From JAGDXO01 sp964541025 (GTDB lineage Archaea; Thermoplasmatota; Thermoplasmata; Thermoplasmatales; GCA-001856825), in assembly GCA_964541025.1 (NCBI GenBank), contig CAZIOW010000047.1, positions 1-6,018 on the forward strand: a DNA stretch of 6,018 bases, given 5' to 3'. The notes under the pieces were generated by a model. That model did no database searches, was not told the DNA's origin, and saw only the letters and a list, made by a program, of their open reading frames with translations. This document shows positions 1 to 5,960 of the stretch, in pieces. The translations under genes were made by a program, and so were the position numbers. The stretch's first letter is position 1; every line of letters begins with the position of its first letter.

Positions 1-29
1 AATATAATAGGCTATATACATTTTATCAT

Positions 30-53
30 TTTAGACAGTAAAAAATGTTTAAA
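30..53. repeat. Imperfect inverted repeat overlapping the sufC TATA box
   Basis: TTTAGAC (30-36) and GTTTAAA (47-53) form 7-nt arms with one mismatch around a 10-nt spacer. The right arm lies within the TATA box, where a bound repressor would block TBP. The region is very AT-rich, so chance is a real explanation, and I do not recognise a known iron- or redox-regulator consensus. Confidence 0.2.
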
Positions 54-55
54 TA
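48..55 (+). promoter_or_regulatory. Archaeal TATA box for the suf operon
   Basis: The octamer TTTAAATA is a good archaeal TATA box, and the purine-rich AAAAATG just before it could serve as the TFB recognition element. Transcription normally starts about 24-27 nt downstream of the box centre. That places the start near 76-78, only a few bases before the first ATG of sufC at 83, so the leader would be very short. No SD motif precedes that ATG, which fits a nearly leaderless first gene. A second TATA-like string (TATATA, 13-18) lies farther up and is less well placed. This rests on motif and spacing only. Confidence 0.55.
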
Positions 56-82
56 CGAACTATCCATAATCATTGGATTGAG

Positions 83-859
83 ATGGAAGATCAAAATAGG
101 CATATGTTAAAAATTGAAGATCTCTGGGTAAAGGTAGGCGATAAGCAGATTCTGAAATCGCTTAATATGATTATTAGGTCAGGTGAAATTCATGCACTTA
201 TGGGGCCAAACGGCGCTGGAAAAAGTACTCTGGCACAGGCTATAATAGGTAACCCTAAATATACCATAGAAAAGGGGAAAATATTCGTTGACGAGAAGGA
301 TATAACACCTTTACAGATATACGAGAGAGCAAGGGAAGGAATATTTCTTGCTTTTCAAGAACCAATTGCGGTTCAGGGTCTAAAGTACATTAACTTCCTG
401 AGGACTGCTTATTCTTCCCTTCATCCAGATGAGAAGCTGGAATATAAGAAGTTCATTGAACAGGCTAATGATCTCCTTGCCACTTTCAGATTGGATAAGA
501 GCTTCCTGGATAGAAGCCTTAATGAGGGTTTGTCAGGAGGAGAAAAGAAGAGAATGGAGGCACTACAGATGCTCCTCTTCAAACCAAAATTCGTAATATT
601 GGATGAAATAGATTCAGGATTGGATGTTGATGCATTGCGTATTGTTTCAGATGCAGTAAAAAGAGCCAAGGAAAGTGGTACTGGTCTCTTGATCATTACC
701 CATTACAAGAGGATATTGGATTATGTATCACCTGATTTTATACACGTACTGGTTGATGGAAGAATAGTTGAAAGTGGGGACTCTTCAATAGCCAAGAAGA
801 TAGAGGAGTATGGTTACGATTATTATAGAGGAGGTGCAATAAATGCAGAAGTTAGATGA
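83..859 (+). CDS. sufC: SufC, ABC-type ATPase of the SufBCD Fe-S assembly complex
   Basis: Cytosolic ATPase that binds SufB and SufD and drives the structural changes needed for Fe-S cluster assembly; it is related to ABC transporter ATPases but has no membrane partner. The 258-residue protein has the full set of motifs: Walker A GPNGAGKST (41-49), Q-loop FQEP (Gln92), signature LSGGEKKR (150-157), Walker B FVILDEIDSGLD (170-181, catalytic Glu175, D-loop SGLD) and H-loop His207. Length matches the family (about 250). ATG 83 suits the short leader predicted from the TATA box, but ATG 104 (Met8, MLKIEDL) resembles the usual SufC start and is a fair alternative. The last ten residues are encoded by DNA that also carries the sufB ribosome-binding site and start. 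First gene of the operon. Identification is secure; the start is less so. Confidence 0.96.
   Translation: MEDQNRHMLKIEDLWVKVGDKQILKSLNMIIRSGEIHALMGPNGAGKSTLAQAIIGNPKYTIEKGKIFVDEKDITPLQIYERAREGIFLAFQEPIAVQGLKYINFLRTAYSSLHPDEKLEYKKFIEQANDLLATFRLDKSFLDRSLNEGLSGGEKKRMEALQMLLFKPKFVILDEIDSGLDVDALRIVSDAVKRAKESGTGLLIITHYKRILDYVSPDFIHVLVDGRIVESGDSSIAKKIEEYGYDYYRGGAINAEVR
830..836 (+). promoter_or_regulatory. Strong Shine-Dalgarno site for sufB inside the sufC end
   Basis: GGAGGTG is a perfect match to the region complementary to the archaeal 16S rRNA 3' end and lies 6 nt before ATG 843. It fixes the sufB start within sufC, 17 nt before the end of the sufC stop codon. The GGTG core begins 10 nt before the start codon, the same spacing as at sufU and one base less than at sufD. 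Confidence 0.8.
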
Positions 860-2252
860 ATCGTTTGAAATAAAGAAAGATAAGTATGATTTCAGGACTA
901 ATGTCAAGCCGGTATATCAGGTAGGTCATGGACTGACAAGGGATGTTGTAGAGGAAATATCAAGAGTTAAGAAGGAACCCGACTGGATGAGGAATATCAG
1001 ACTAAGAGCTCTTGAAATTTTCAATTCCAAGCCAGTGCCTACATGGGGACCTGACCTTTCGGAGTTGAATTTTGATGAGATAACTTACTTCATAAAGCCT
1101 GAGGAGAGAAAAGCAAGTTCCTGGGAAGAAGTGCCAAAGGAAATCAAGGATACCTTTGACAGGCTTGGGGTACCTGAGATGGAAAGGAAATACCTGGCAG
1201 GTACTGTGGCACAATTTGAATCTGAGGGCGTCTATTCTAAGATAAAAAAACAATGGGAGGATAAAGGAGTAATTTTCATGGATATGGATTCAGCATTACA
1301 AAGATATCCAGATATTATAAGGGAGCATTTCGGAAGGATTGTCCCCCCAAGCGACAACAAATTTGCGGCCCTTAATACTGCAGTGTGGTCTGGTGGATCA
1401 TTTCTCTACATTCCAAGAGGAGTTCATGTTGAGCTTCCAGTACAGGCTTATTTCAGGATGAATGGGGAACTGGAAGGACAATTTGAAAGGACTCTCATAA
1501 TTGCAGAGGATGGTGCCTCAGTCCATTACATTGAAGGTTGCACCGCACCAACATATAGCAAATATTCACTTCACGCAGCCATTGTTGAAGTATACGTTAA
1601 GAAAAATTCCAAAGTAAGGTACACATCCATACAGAATTGGTCGGATAATGTAATAAACATGCCCACAAAGAGGGCATGGGTCGAAGAGAACGGGAGAATG
1701 GAATGGGTTCAAGGGAGTCTTGGATCAAAGATTACCATGACTTATCCGTCTTCAATATTGAGGGGAGAGTACGCATCTACATCTAACTTAAACGTAGCCC
1801 TTGCCATGGGGCCTGTCTGGAAAGATAATGGGGCAAAGGTAGTGCATGCGGCCCCAAATACAAGCTCGAAGGTCGTAGCAAAGAGCATATCTGGTAGAGG
1901 AGGAATGTCTGTTTACAGAGGATTGTTGAGAATAAATCAAGGCGCATATAATTCAAAGTCATCTGTGCAATGTGATGCTCTCATAGTTGATGACGGATCT
2001 AAGAGCAATACGTATCCTCACAATGAAATATTGGATGAATCTGCAGCCTTTTCACATGAGGCTTCAGTCGGAAAGATATCAGAAGATCAAATAAACTACC
2101 TCATGAGCAGGGGTATAAGAGAGGAGGATGCCAGGTCTCTAATCGTATTGGGGTTCCTGGATGACGTCCTCAAGGAAATACCCTTGGAGTATTCCATAGA
2201 ATTCAATAAGCTTATCAGGTTAGAAATGAGTAAGATGGGTGCCGTGGGATGA
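843..2252 (+). CDS. sufB: SufB, scaffold subunit of the SufBCD Fe-S assembly complex
   Basis: Beta-helix scaffold that receives sulfur and, with SufD, holds the nascent Fe-S cluster. At 469 residues it is the long bacterial-type form. Residues shown to matter in E. coli SufB appear here with matching or readily explained spacing: Arg205 and Asn207 (R226, N228), Cys233 in EGCTAP (C254, sulfur entry), Gln264 and Trp266 in QNW (Q285, W287), Lys276 in TKRA (K303), Cys377 in VQCDAL (C405) and His405-Glu406 (H433-E434). The Cys377-Glu406 gap is 29 residues, as in E. coli. Cys233 and Cys377 are the only cysteines in the protein. The C-terminal helical domain (about 410-469, EDQINYLMSRGI) matches the equivalent part of SufD. 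It overlaps sufC by 17 nt and sufD by 4 nt, so equal and coupled translation is likely. E. coli numbering is from memory. Confidence 0.97.
   Translation: MQKLDESFEIKKDKYDFRTNVKPVYQVGHGLTRDVVEEISRVKKEPDWMRNIRLRALEIFNSKPVPTWGPDLSELNFDEITYFIKPEERKASSWEEVPKEIKDTFDRLGVPEMERKYLAGTVAQFESEGVYSKIKKQWEDKGVIFMDMDSALQRYPDIIREHFGRIVPPSDNKFAALNTAVWSGGSFLYIPRGVHVELPVQAYFRMNGELEGQFERTLIIAEDGASVHYIEGCTAPTYSKYSLHAAIVEVYVKKNSKVRYTSIQNWSDNVINMPTKRAWVEENGRMEWVQGSLGSKITMTYPSSILRGEYASTSNLNVALAMGPVWKDNGAKVVHAAPNTSSKVVAKSISGRGGMSVYRGLLRINQGAYNSKSSVQCDALIVDDGSKSNTYPHNEILDESAAFSHEASVGKISEDQINYLMSRGIREEDARSLIVLGFLDDVLKEIPLEYSIEFNKLIRLEMSKMGAVG
2234..2241 (+). promoter_or_regulatory. Probable Shine-Dalgarno site for sufD
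   Basis: GATGGGTG contains the GGTG core 11 nt before ATG 2249, close to the 10-nt spacing at sufB and sufU. It lies within the end of sufB, and the ATGA stop/start overlap at 2249-2252 means translation may also reinitiate there. The match to the anti-SD is partial. Confidence 0.45.
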
Positions 2253-3394
2253 ATATAGAAGTTATCAAAGAGAACAAGGAGAAAATTGCACAGCAATTAC
2301 CTTTGCAGGGACCACCTGATTCTCCAAGCATGAAATACTATACAAACCTTAGGGAGGAAGAAATCCTCCCCCTGAATAGAACCCAGAGAACAAAGTGTGC
2401 TGGAATGCAAACCAGATACACCCTTCACAACGGTTCACCGTGCAGATACCTTGGTAATGATAAGTTCCATTATTCCAGCATAAATGAACATATTGATGAG
2501 ATAGACAAGGAATTATTTTTCCCAGAAAGCTCAAGTAAACTCGAGATTCTTAATCAGGCGAAATTTACAGACGGTATGTTCATGAAGATTCCAGATAACT
2601 ATGTTTCAGATAAACTGACTGAAATTATGTTAACAAACGAATCAGACTATGTGGCACGACACTACATGGAAGTAGGGGAGAGCTCTCAAGTTAACTTTAT
2701 TGTAAATTATATTGAATCTTCTGGTACTACTGTTTCTAATTCCGCCATAATAAAAGTCAGAGATAATTCCATGCTTAGCCTTTATTTACTGGAAGACTCA
2801 TCCTTGTCTAAATTCAACCATCTTAATCTTAAAATATACTTAGGTAGATATTCCTCAGTCAAGGTTTTTCATCTTTCAGTTTTTGGACCAAAGGACATAA
2901 CTAAAATCGACATGGTTCACGAATCCCAATTTTCAGATTCAAACTATCTCGGTTCTGCCATAGGTAAGAAGAACAACCATTTGGATCTTGAGGTATTTTC
3001 AGATCATGTGGCACCAAATGAACACAACAATATAATTTTCAAAGGTATACTCGGAAACTCAAGTTCCATGATTTTCAGGGGGAATATTAGAATCGGTGAA
3101 GAATCTAAATCCACAGAATCCTTCCTTATGGCCAATTTGCTACTGCTTTCTAAGGAAGCCAAGGGGAATGCAATTCCTACTTTAGAAATTTATAACGGCA
3201 ATGTGAGATCAAAACATGGTGAGACTGTCTCAAACATACCAGAAGAGCAGATCCTATACTTGATGGCCAGGGGGATAGAAACCAAAGATGCAAAAAGACT
3301 TGTTTTGGAGGGATTCATAAATCCCATAATCGATCCCATACCAGATGAGATAAGGGAAAAATATTTGAATATGGTTGATGAAATAGTGGATTGA
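2249..3394 (+). CDS. sufD: SufD, partner subunit of SufB in the SufBCD complex
   Basis: Paralogue of SufB that completes the SufB1-SufC2-SufD1 complex, supplies part of the cluster-building interface and is linked to iron entry. The 381-residue protein has the SufB/SufD beta-helix core, including FKGIL (264-268) and MIFRGNI (274-280). Its C-terminal domain (EEQILYLMARGIETKDA, 332-348) mirrors that of the neighbouring SufB. His323 in KHGETV corresponds to E. coli SufD His360, which is required for cluster assembly. The position two residues earlier, Cys358 in E. coli, is Ser321 here. The N-terminal region (1-100) is the least conserved part and contains the only two cysteines (50 and 65). It is shorter than E. 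coli SufD (about 423). Position directly after sufB, with an ATGA overlap, supports SufD over a second SufB, as does the lack of the SufB catalytic cysteines. Confidence 0.92.
   Translation: MNIEVIKENKEKIAQQLPLQGPPDSPSMKYYTNLREEEILPLNRTQRTKCAGMQTRYTLHNGSPCRYLGNDKFHYSSINEHIDEIDKELFFPESSSKLEILNQAKFTDGMFMKIPDNYVSDKLTEIMLTNESDYVARHYMEVGESSQVNFIVNYIESSGTTVSNSAIIKVRDNSMLSLYLLEDSSLSKFNHLNLKIYLGRYSSVKVFHLSVFGPKDITKIDMVHESQFSDSNYLGSAIGKKNNHLDLEVFSDHVAPNEHNNIIFKGILGNSSSMIFRGNIRIGEESKSTESFLMANLLLLSKEAKGNAIPTLEIYNGNVRSKHGETVSNIPEEQILYLMARGIETKDAKRLVLEGFINPIIDPIPDEIREKYLNMVDEIVD
2352..2370 (+). other. Perfect 7-bp GC-rich hairpin early in sufD mRNA
   Basis: GGGAGGA (2352-2358), a 5-nt AGAAA loop (2359-2363) and TCCTCCC (2364-2370) form a perfect stem about 100 nt into sufD. 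The right arm includes CCTCC, the anti-SD sequence. In such an AT-rich window it stands out, but it lies in coding sequence (around LREEEILPLN), so codon choice alone may explain it. Confidence 0.35.
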
Positions 3395-4639
3395 ATGCTA
3401 GCATCTGATATAAGATCAGATTTTCCAATTCTGAATTCAGATTTCATTTATCTGGATTCGGCGGCTACATCTCAAAAGCCAGTTCAGGTAATAAACGCGA
3501 TAGTGCAGTACTATGAAAAATACAATGCTAACGTCCACAGATCAATTTATAGTTTAGCTCAAGAAGCTACTGATCTTTATGAAAATTCCAGAAAAAAAGT
3601 TGCTGACTTCATTGGGGCAAAAAATGAAGAGATAGTATTCACCAGGAATACCACTGAAAGCATTAACATGCTTTCCCATATACTCTCAAAGGGTTTTAAA
3701 AAAGGAGAAAAGATTCTGCTCACAAGGATGGAGCATCACAGCAATCTTTTGCCATGGCTCAGACTGAGGGAAAAAGGGGTGATCGTGGAGTTTGTAGATA
3801 TTAGAAAAGATGGAACTTTGGATCTAGAGGACTTTAAGAGCAAAATAGGGAAGGATGTTAAAATTGTAAGTATGACCCATGTTTCGAATGTCTTGGGTAC
3901 AGTTAATGATATAAATGAATTTGGAAAAATTGCGAAAGAGTTTGGAAGTTATTTTATTGTGGACGGCGCACAATCCATACCACATATTCCTTTCAAGGTT
4001 AATGATTATATCGACTTCGTGGCTTTTTCAGGACATAAGATGCTAGGCCCGATGGGCATAGGATGTCTCTATGGAAAATATGAAATTCTGCAAAGCCTGG
4101 ATCCATTCATGGAAGGTGGGGAAATGGTGAGAAATGTATCATATGAGGAAATACAATATGAAGATCCTCCAGTTAAATTCGAAGCAGGTACACCGAATGT
4201 TGAAGGGGCCGTAGGTCTCGGTGCCGCTGTTGATTACCTTTCCTCATTAGGTATGGAGAATGTCAGGAACCATGAAAGAAAACTTACAAAACTAGCTCTA
4301 GAACTGTCAAACGAAAATCCGAAGATTGAGTTTTACGGGCCAAATGATCCAGACCTGAGATCAGGGCTAATCTCATTTAATGTAAAATCTAAAAATTATG
4401 AAAATGTCATGAAGGGGCTGAAGTCAAGGGGTATAGTAACTGGAAAATTCATTCATCCACATGATGTTGCAGGTATATTGAACGCAAAGTACGTATTCAC
4501 AAGAAGCGGTTACCATTGTGCAGAACCGTTGTTCAAATTCTTGGGCGTTAACGGAGGAGTTAGGTTTTCATGGTATGTATACAATACAGAGGATGAACTT
4601 GTCAAATCTTTCGAAGTTCTGGGTGATATAAGTGTCTGA
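3395..4639 (+). CDS. sufS: SufS, PLP-dependent cysteine desulfurase (type II)
   Basis: Removes sulfur from L-cysteine to give alanine and an enzyme-bound persulfide that is passed to SufU. Landmarks in the 414-residue protein: His114-His115 in MEHHSN (PLP stacking), Asp190 in VDGAQ (PLP ring nitrogen), Lys215 in SGHKMLGP (PLP Schiff base), Cys375 in RSGYHCAEP (persulfide cysteine) and Arg390 (substrate carboxylate). The Cys375-Arg390 spacing equals E. coli C364-R379. The type II motif RxGxHC identifies SufS over IscS/NifS. His356 in HPHDV lies 19 residues before Cys375, exactly like B. subtilis His342, which contacts the zinc site of SufU. Oddity: 20 extra residues (about 331-350) compared with E. 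coli SufS just before that histidine. The start codon follows the sufD stop directly (TGAATG) and has no convincing SD site, so reinitiation after sufD is likely. Confidence 0.96.
   Translation: MLASDIRSDFPILNSDFIYLDSAATSQKPVQVINAIVQYYEKYNANVHRSIYSLAQEATDLYENSRKKVADFIGAKNEEIVFTRNTTESINMLSHILSKGFKKGEKILLTRMEHHSNLLPWLRLREKGVIVEFVDIRKDGTLDLEDFKSKIGKDVKIVSMTHVSNVLGTVNDINEFGKIAKEFGSYFIVDGAQSIPHIPFKVNDYIDFVAFSGHKMLGPMGIGCLYGKYEILQSLDPFMEGGEMVRNVSYEEIQYEDPPVKFEAGTPNVEGAVGLGAAVDYLSSLGMENVRNHERKLTKLALELSNENPKIEFYGPNDPDLRSGLISFNVKSKNYENVMKGLKSRGIVTGKFIHPHDVAGILNAKYVFTRSGYHCAEPLFKFLGVNGGVRFSWYVYNTEDELVKSFEVLGDISV
4622..4627 (+). promoter_or_regulatory. Shine-Dalgarno site that selects the GTG start of sufU
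   Basis: GGTGAT pairs with the archaeal 16S 3' end and begins 10 nt before GTG 4632, the same spacing as at sufB. The first in-frame ATG (4650) has no such site before it, so GTG 4632 is the preferred start. Confidence 0.6.
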
Positions 4640-4979
4640 TGATTTTCTCATGAATTATGGTGAACTAAAGCATTGGGGGAAACCAGAAATATACCATAAG
4701 ACCACGTTAGAAAGTGCTCCCACCCAATGTGGAGATAAAATAAACTTGTATATTACTTTGGATGGCGATAAGATAATAGATGCAAGATTTGATGGAGACG
4801 CCTGCATTTTATCTACCATATCCGCAGATCTATTGTCAGATTCAATAATAAATAAGAACCTAAGCGAGGTAAGAAATTGGGATGAAAGCACATATCTTTC
4901 AGATTTTCCTATAAAAGTATCACCTGGAAGAGTTAGCTGCGTGCTTCTACCACTGAGGTTGTTGAAAAAGATAAAATAA
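4632..4979 (+). CDS. sufU: SufU-like zinc sulfur-transfer protein, short form
   Basis: Member of the SufU/IscU fold family, expected to accept persulfide sulfur from SufS and pass it to SufBCD. The zinc ligands of SufU are all present: Cys33 and Asp35 in QCGDKI, Cys58 in DGDACIL and Cys103 in RVSCVLL. The Cys33-Cys58 spacing (25) equals that of B. subtilis SufU (C41-C66). The His that precedes the last Cys in IscU is Ser102 here, which argues for SufU over IscU. However, Cys58-Cys103 spans 45 residues against 62 in B. subtilis SufU, so the segment typical of SufU is missing and the length (115) is IscU-like. The residue before Cys58 is Ala, where Gly is usual. Start is GTG 4632, overlapping sufS by 8 nt. 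The position after sufS, with no sufE nearby, supports the role. A true scaffold function cannot be excluded. Confidence 0.88.
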   Translation: MSDDFLMNYGELKHWGKPEIYHKTTLESAPTQCGDKINLYITLDGDKIIDARFDGDACILSTISADLLSDSIINKNLSEVRNWDESTYLSDFPIKVSPGRVSCVLLPLRLLKKIK

Positions 4980-4993
4980 GCAAGATGAAAAGA

Positions 4994-5001
4994 TTTTAAA
5001 C
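4994..5001 (+). promoter_or_regulatory. TATA-like box for the GTPase gene
   Basis: TTTTAAAC, preceded by purine-rich GATGAAAAGA, is centred about 24 nt before ATG 5021, the distance expected for a leaderless archaeal transcript. There is no GGTG-type SD before this gene, only a weak AAGGA at 5005-5009. This suggests that the GTPase may be transcribed on its own as well as, or instead of, by read-through from suf. Confidence 0.45.
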
Positions 5002-5020
5002 CGCAAGGAATACTCATGAA

Positions 5021-5923
5021 ATGACTTATATTGAGGATCTTGTTCAGAAAGCCATAGAAAACGACAGGAGATCCATAGGTAAGCTCATAACCATATTGGA
5101 GAACAGACTTGATGGTTTTGATGAATTGAGGAAAATAATCGACGGACAAAAAAAGAAATCGTTTATACTGGGGATTACGGGACCTCCTGGTGCAGGAAAA
5201 TCTACTCTCATAGGTAAATTGGTATTTGAATTTTCGAAGGATGAGAAGCTTGCAGTTATAATGATAGATGCCACTAGTCCTTATAGTGGGGGATCGTTGC
5301 TGGGGAACAGACTTAGAATTGCAGATGAAAATAATGCATACATCAGGAGTATGTCCACAAGAGGACAGAGTGGTGGTCTTAATTTTGCAATTGGAGATGT
5401 ATTGGATCTCCTAACATACATAGGGTTCAGCATGATTATTATTGAATCAGTGGGCGCAGGGCAGGATGAGGTAGATATAATGTATTTTTCGGATTTGGTC
5501 ACGCTTGTCCTTGCTCCGGGCCTCGGAGATGAAATTCAAGCCATGAAAGCTGGTCAGATGGAAATAGGGGATTTCATAGTACTGACAAAGGGAGACAGGC
5601 CAGAATCATACATAGCAGAAAAGCAGCTCATGGAAATACTTAGTATTCCCGATACTGCGAAATCGCACAAATTCTTTAAGGTATCCTCATTGACAGGGGC
5701 AGGGCTGAAGGAACTTATTCAAGCAATCAGGAGTGAAAAGGAAAAAGTCAGCTCAGGTTACGATATAATCAAATCTAGGGAAAAAATAAGGAATAATCTT
5801 ATGGCCATACTCAGCATGAAAGAGGACCGGCTGAATGAGTTAGCAGAAAAACTGTCAAAGGGGGAGCTATCGTTAACTCAGGTTACCCGAATATTTATTA
5901 AAGAACTGTGCAATCTTGAATAA
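5021..5923 (+). CDS. meaB: MeaB/ArgK-type G3E GTPase, probable methylmalonyl-CoA mutase chaperone
   Basis: Family members protect and reload B12-dependent acyl-CoA mutases in a GTP-dependent way; older databases call them ArgK or LAO/AO transport ATPase. Motifs in the 300-residue protein: helical N-terminus (1-45), Walker A GITGPPGAGKST (51-62), DATSPYSGGSLLG (83-95, the MeaB DPSS..GGS.LG motif), STRGQSGGL (112-120), ESVGAGQDE (142-150), the switch III-like region GDEIQAMKAG (169-178), the base-recognition motif TKGD (189-192, NKAD in M. extorquens MeaB) and SSLTGAG (222-228). The C-terminal part (about 250-300) is charged and helical, as in the MeaB dimerisation region. Slightly short for the family (about 310-330). 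The Pro-to-Ala and Asn-to-Thr changes are mild departures. No mutase gene is in the window, so its client here is inferred. It lies 41 nt after sufU and has its own TATA-like box. A role in Fe-S assembly is not shown. Confidence 0.88.
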   Translation: MTYIEDLVQKAIENDRRSIGKLITILENRLDGFDELRKIIDGQKKKSFILGITGPPGAGKSTLIGKLVFEFSKDEKLAVIMIDATSPYSGGSLLGNRLRIADENNAYIRSMSTRGQSGGLNFAIGDVLDLLTYIGFSMIIIESVGAGQDEVDIMYFSDLVTLVLAPGLGDEIQAMKAGQMEIGDFIVLTKGDRPESYIAEKQLMEILSIPDTAKSHKFFKVSSLTGAGLKELIQAIRSEKEKVSSGYDIIKSREKIRNNLMAILSMKEDRLNELAEKLSKGELSLTQVTRIFIKELCNLE

Positions 5924-5937
5924 TCCTCTATCCTACG

Positions 5938-5960
5938 TTTTTATATGCCTTATCATTTTT
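5938..5960 (+). terminator. Possible T-tract terminator after the GTPase gene
   Basis: Two runs of five T (5938-5942 and 5956-5960) follow the stop codon at 5921-5923. Short oligo-T runs end transcription in many archaea. The second run can also pair with the A run at 5965-5970 to form a weak all-A/T stem. The rest of the tail to 6018 is AT-rich and holds no gene that I can support. The TTTTTATA string at 5938-5945 could alternatively be a promoter element for a gene beyond the window. Confidence 0.35.

Noticed and set aside
421..696. Minus-strand open frame opposite the sufC signature and Walker B region
   Set aside because: The plus strand encodes highly conserved ABC ATPase motifs here; the reverse translation is low-complexity and Ser/Leu-rich, as expected of a shadow.
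4650..4979. ATG 4650 as the start of sufU
   Set aside because: No SD site precedes it, whereas GTG 4632 has GGTGAT at the same spacing used at sufB, and the 8-nt overlap with sufS fits the packing of the operon. It is still possible as a minor start.
4632..4979. The small protein as IscU or the SUF sulfur acceptor SufE
   Set aside because: The IscU histidine before the last cysteine is missing, and SufE has a single catalytic cysteine in a different motif; three cysteines plus Asp at SufU positions fit SufU.
4655..5149. Minus-strand open frame of 164 codons across the sufU/meaB junction
   Set aside because: It lies opposite conserved SufU residues and the start of the GTPase, shows no recognisable domain, and has no promoter or SD that I can see. 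It is best explained as an antisense shadow.
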